A program made the position numbers and the translations under genes. Source: Novakomyces olei (lineage: Eukaryota; Ascomycota; Novakomycetes; Novakomycetales; Novakomycetaceae). From it: a stretch of 64,000 bases of DNA. Location of the stretch: contig JADEYG010000003.1 in the NCBI GenBank assembly GCA_016906335.1, positions 434,001 to 498,000 on the forward strand, given 5' to 3'. The notes below the pieces were generated by a model that was not told the DNA's origin, did no database searches, and worked only from the letters and a program-made list of their open reading frames with translations. This document shows, in pieces, positions 60,804 to 64,000 of the stretch (within the stretch, counting starts at the first letter, position 1; every line of letters begins with the position of its first letter).

Positions 60804-62178
60804 ACTGAACGATTCAACTTGGGAAAGGTAAAGGAGCTGGTTGAATCAATTATCAATTTTAAATGCTTTTTTGCCAGAGCACGTCAAAATGACGTTGTAA
60901 AGGGGAACGCTTGCCGAGCAGTCTGCGTATCGGCGACGGCCGCCCGCGCGCTCATTATAAATTATGTATTTCCCCATTTTAGCGCGAGAGCGTTTAAACG
61001 AGATTTCGCACGTACCGTTACTTTACCATCTAATCTCCGTCGAAACTGGAGTGAGACAGATTAGCGTATGGGGTTGCGACAGGTGCTGAACGCTCCATTC
61101 AAGCGCGGCAATTTGTTTTGTCCGGAAGTTGGCCAAACTTTGTGATACACGAGCGTGCTGCGTGACGTTTACGCGTTTCCCGCCTACCATTTACGCCTAC
61201 TGTGGATGGCAAATTGTGCGACTGTCTCACTGTATTAGCCAGAATATTATTATTTTTTATTTTATTCTTCGTATTACTATCCCAGCTTTTGGCCAAGCGA
61301 TAACGGCAGATAAGCGTGTGTCTGATAATAGGCTGCCACGTGAAATGCTGATCGAGTCGTTTGCCTCCAAGCAGATGCGATGTAGAAAAGGCTCATAGAA
61401 GGCCCATAAAAGGCTCATTATAGCACTTTATTGTATACATTTGTAGGTCTGTACTTAGTGCTGTATGGCACTGCACACGACACACTTGACGACCGACCGT
61501 CACGGGTCCCGTGCCAATAGAGCGACGAGGTTAGTGGAGTTTGCCTGACCCTCTTCACCACAGTATTGGCGTCTGCGAGCATGGGAATATCAAAGTTCTG
61601 TGCCCTTTGCACTGGATTGGTCCGCAAAACGCGTGACTGGTTCGCTATAATGTTTCAATCACCGAGGTGAGAAGCACGTGCTCTTGGTTTTACCCTGATA
61701 CAGAGGTGGCATTTTTTGGCCTACAGATGCTACAACCTGTGCCTGGTATTACTGTGTAATTATTTACTTTATTGACTGCTGTCGCTTGTATAATCCCTGC
61801 CCTGCGTTGATTGCTGTACCAAACTCTGTACATAAAACACATCCTACTTTAGTGGCAAGAGAGAAGTATAGAGAGCGCATTGTGTAAGAGCGAACCGTGC
61901 AAGAGTGCACGCGGCAGTTTGAGCGAAATATATTAGACACTTTGCATACAGACTGATTCTACAATGCACCCGGACCAATTCGCCCACACTGCACTTTCTA
62001 TCAAGTTGACCTGCACTTTCTATTAAAGTTGACTCAAAGGTTAGAAAGGCATACTTTATTTGTACTGCGACACTACTCTTACATCTTTCCACATTAAATA
62101 GTACTGTACGCGTTAAACAGTAATATACGCGTTTAATATATACTCGTTCAATGAACATATAGTACGAGCAGCGTGGCA
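60804..62178. promoter_or_regulatory. Divergent spacer, amine oxidase / PSF3
   Basis: 1.4 kb between two start codons facing away from each other. A TATAAATTA box-like site near 60955 suits the amine oxidase. On the PSF3 side, ACGCGT occurs at 61171, 61629, 62108 and 62127. No additional gene seen. Confidence 0.5.
62108..62132. promoter_or_regulatory. Paired MCB-type sites upstream of PSF3
   Basis: Two ACGCGT hexamers (62108-62113 and 62127-62132), 47-71 bases before the PSF3 ATG. ACGCGT is the MBF binding core that drives DNA-replication genes at G1/S in ascomycete yeasts; function here is inferred. Confidence 0.55.
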
Positions 62179-63124
62179 ATGAGTCGGTACTTTGATTTGG
62201 ACGATATCGGGACAGAACAGCAGGTAAGCGGGCTGCGTATTTCAAGAATCACTCTGATCACCTGCAGCGTATACCCTGTACCTTCAACGTCGATGTACAA
62301 GGCCTCGGGGAGCTGGAAGGCGCTGGTGAATCTGTTGTAAGTGTATAAAACACGAAAACAATACTTACGGAGCAAGATTAAGCAGGGCACAAAGCTGGAC
62401 TTGCCGCTTTGGATTGCTGACCCGCTGGCAATGCAAGAGTAAGCACACACCGGCCGGTCTTTACTCACAAAATTCAGCGACAGTATCCGTATCGATTGGC
62501 CCTACGCCTTCCAGGGAGAAGTGAGAAACGCGCTACGTGCTAGTGCAATTGCCGTGTCGCTTCGAGACATTTGCCCGAATTATTATGCTCTGGCTAAAAG
62601 ACTGTTGCTATTGTAAGGCCTTTCAAATATAACTCTTCAATGGGAGTTTATTACTATATATTTCATCATTTTTTTTAATTGCCTTATCTGTGGAGTCGGG
62701 CGCTATTGTATTTACACTGTACCGCTCTCTTCATCCTCTCGATTACTCGCCGCCCTCCATACCCATACGTTTAACAGCACTAATTTCAAGGTTTGCCGAC
62801 AACTCACTCGTGTCATTGCTATCCGATGTAAGGAGGAACAACATATCAAATACATGTTATGGAAACACAAGAAAAACCGATACTTATTCTGATAATGTGG
62901 ACTAATTTCAAGACACTGCTTGCACGAGCATGTGAAATAATCGACCATGCCAGCAATCCACGGTCTGCCTTATTTGAAGGACGAGATTTCATTCAGGGGC
63001 TGGATGACAGTGAAGTCATCAGTGAGTATTTAGATTCCTACACGAGCTAATTATCCTAGTCTTTAAATTGGCACACGAGAGCCAAAAAGCTTACAAGAGA
63101 TGGAACGAGCAATCAAGGCGGTAA
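62179..63124 (+). CDS. PSF3: GINS complex subunit PSF3, seven exons
   Basis: Subunit of GINS, part of the CMG replicative helicase. Exons: 62179-62223, 62268-62336, 62377-62438, 62478-62612, 62791-62827, 62913-63021, 63060-63124, giving 173 residues with every phase closed. It begins MSRYFDLDDIGTEQQ, the short Psf3 start. TFNVDVQGLGELEG and IKQGTKLDLPLWIADPLA match the Psf3 B-domain (GTKxELPLWLA). FADNSLVSLLSD joins TLLARACEIIDHASNPRSAL and FEGRDFIQGLDDSE, then FKLAHESQKAYKRW, which follow fungal Psf3 order. No single frame shows more than a fragment, so automatic callers may miss it. The last 20 bases converge on LIA1. Confidence 0.88.
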
Positions 63125-63336
63125 CGCTTGTAAATATCGATTTCTATGCACTCCTTTTAATCGCAGTCTATGATACCAGAAATTAGTCTCGCAAAGTGTA
63201 AATAAATATATATATATAACAACACAAAATCAATCGTCAAAAAAAAAAAAAAAAAAAGAACCAATGTTCAACACCGCATTTGAAGGAGATATATGGATAT
63301 ATGTGTATCGTTGGCCTGTCCAGAAATTCAGACATT

Positions 63337-64000
63337 TTAAGCAACCGTTGCCGGTAGGGAAACTGGAACAGACGCGTACTCTGTCTCCTCACCATTCTCA
63401 TACTCCCACATATCAACAGCGACATCACAGCTTTCTCGTACAATTCTTTCAGCATCTGCCCTAAACGCCACTAAATCTGGCAGAACCTCGTCCGTCCCCA
63501 AACTGCCTAAGGCTTCAGCTGCCTCGTGGCGTACCATACTTTGCTCCGTTGTTCTCCGAAGTGATTCCAACAAGTACTTTGTGCTTTGAGCATTGCTCAT
63601 TTGCCCAAACACAAAGGCACATTCGTGTCTTAAGAGGGCAGAAGGATCGTCCAGTAAAGCACGTCCGATACTGTCAATAGCTGGTCCCGTGCCGATATCT
63701 CGTAAGCGAAACATGGCCCGGTACCGTTTGAAAAGTGGCTCATTCTGATCCTGTAGTATCTTATCGAGTAGCGCAATTTCTGCCTCGGAATCTGAAGCCT
63801 TCACTGGCTGTGCTGACGGAGCCGGATCAATACAATCATAGATAATAGCATCACTTGTAGGGCCCTGAGAGGCTTCCTCAGTAAGCGTCCATTGAATTCT
63901 GTCGAGAGCTAATTCACAAGTCTGCCGAATTACGTCACTTTCTGTTGTGTCATTGCGATATTCTTCCAAAAGGCTTATGCTGCCGCTATCGCCTAATGCA
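63337..64000 (-). CDS. LIA1: Deoxyhypusine hydroxylase, 5'-partial (HEAT-repeat di-iron enzyme)
   Basis: Completes hypusine on eIF5A by hydroxylating deoxyhypusine. The frame runs off the right edge (ALGDSGSISLLEEYRNDT at the end), so the N-terminal HEAT repeats are missing. The second di-iron half is present: LRHECAFVFGQM and VRHEAAEALGSLG, each with the His-Glu pair that binds iron. ERIVRESCDVAVDMWEYENG is the classical C-terminal block. Stop at 63337. The first half of the site would lie further left on the gene, outside the window, except for the ALGD block seen at the edge. Confidence 0.95.
   Translation of the reverse strand, partial: ALGDSGSISLLEEYRNDTTESDVIRQTCELALDRIQWTLTEEASQGPTSDAIIYDCIDPAPSAQPVKASDSEAEIALLDKILQDQNEPLFKRYRAMFRLRDIGTGPAIDSIGRALLDDPSALLRHECAFVFGQMSNAQSTKYLLESLRRTTEQSMVRHEAAEALGSLGTDEVLPDLVAFRADAERIVRESCDVAVDMWEYENGEETEYASVPVSLPATVA

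Overview
The window looks like nuclear DNA of a fungus, most likely an ascomycete and possibly an early-diverging one (Taphrinomycotina-like; this placement is inference). Every recognisable gene is a fungal housekeeping gene. The plasma-membrane H+-ATPase ends in the ascomycete-style tail LEDFVVQLQ...STQHEKEH. The set includes genes missing from budding yeast (complex I 51 kDa subunit, a dynactin p27-like subunit, a malonyl-CoA synthetase, a DNAJC9-type co-chaperone). Most genes carry one to six short GT-AG introns, many with CTAAC/CTAAT branch sites only a few bases from the 3' splice site. I saw no transposon, virus-derived element, rRNA, recognisable tRNA or CRISPR. Simple repeats, mainly (AAAT)n, are frequent between genes and in introns.

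Layout, left to right: SAPS-domain PP6 regulatory protein (+, 5' end cut off); complex I NDUFV1/NUO51 (+); EngB-type mitochondrial GTPase (-, convergent with it); dynactin p27/DCTN6-like (-); malonyl-CoA synthetase ACSF3-like (-), divergent from a long NUP98-NUP96 fusion (+); a small RPA14/Ker1-like RNA polymerase I subunit (-); CDC4 F-box/WD40 protein (-); GH5 steryl-glucosidase EGH1-like (+); FMC1-like LYR assembly factor (-); PMA1 (-); a 3.6 kb gene-poor stretch; GNAT acetyltransferase (+); Pcl-type cyclin (-); AHA1 co-chaperone (-); VCX1 Ca2+/H+ exchanger (-); citrate synthase (+); nucleotide-sugar transporter (+); fructose-1,6-bisphosphatase (-); DNAJC9-like (-); CDK7/Kin28 (-); copper amine oxidase (-); GINS subunit PSF3 (+); deoxyhypusine hydroxylase LIA1 (-, cut by the right edge).

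The genes form no operon or biosynthetic cluster. Two loose themes appear. One is mitochondrial: NUO51, EngB, ACSF3, FMC1 and citrate synthase. The other is cell cycle and replication: CDC4, the Pcl cyclin, CDK7 and PSF3. Two ACGCGT (MCB-type) sites lie just before PSF3 and three more lie close together upstream of the cyclin. Many of the gene models below join exons that no single open frame reveals. Splice sites were chosen by hand from GT/AG, phase and protein-family continuity, and need cDNA support.

I found no clearly new biological system. The items most worth a second look are: a 69-base foldable element at 6020-6088; twin perfect palindromes overlapping the CDC4 stop codon; telomere-like (TTAGGG)n units that code for an insertion inside the CDC4 beta-propeller; a 30-base exon plus an unexplained one-base phase conflict in the EngB gene; and very long (AAAT)n tracts inside the CDK7 and amine-oxidase introns.
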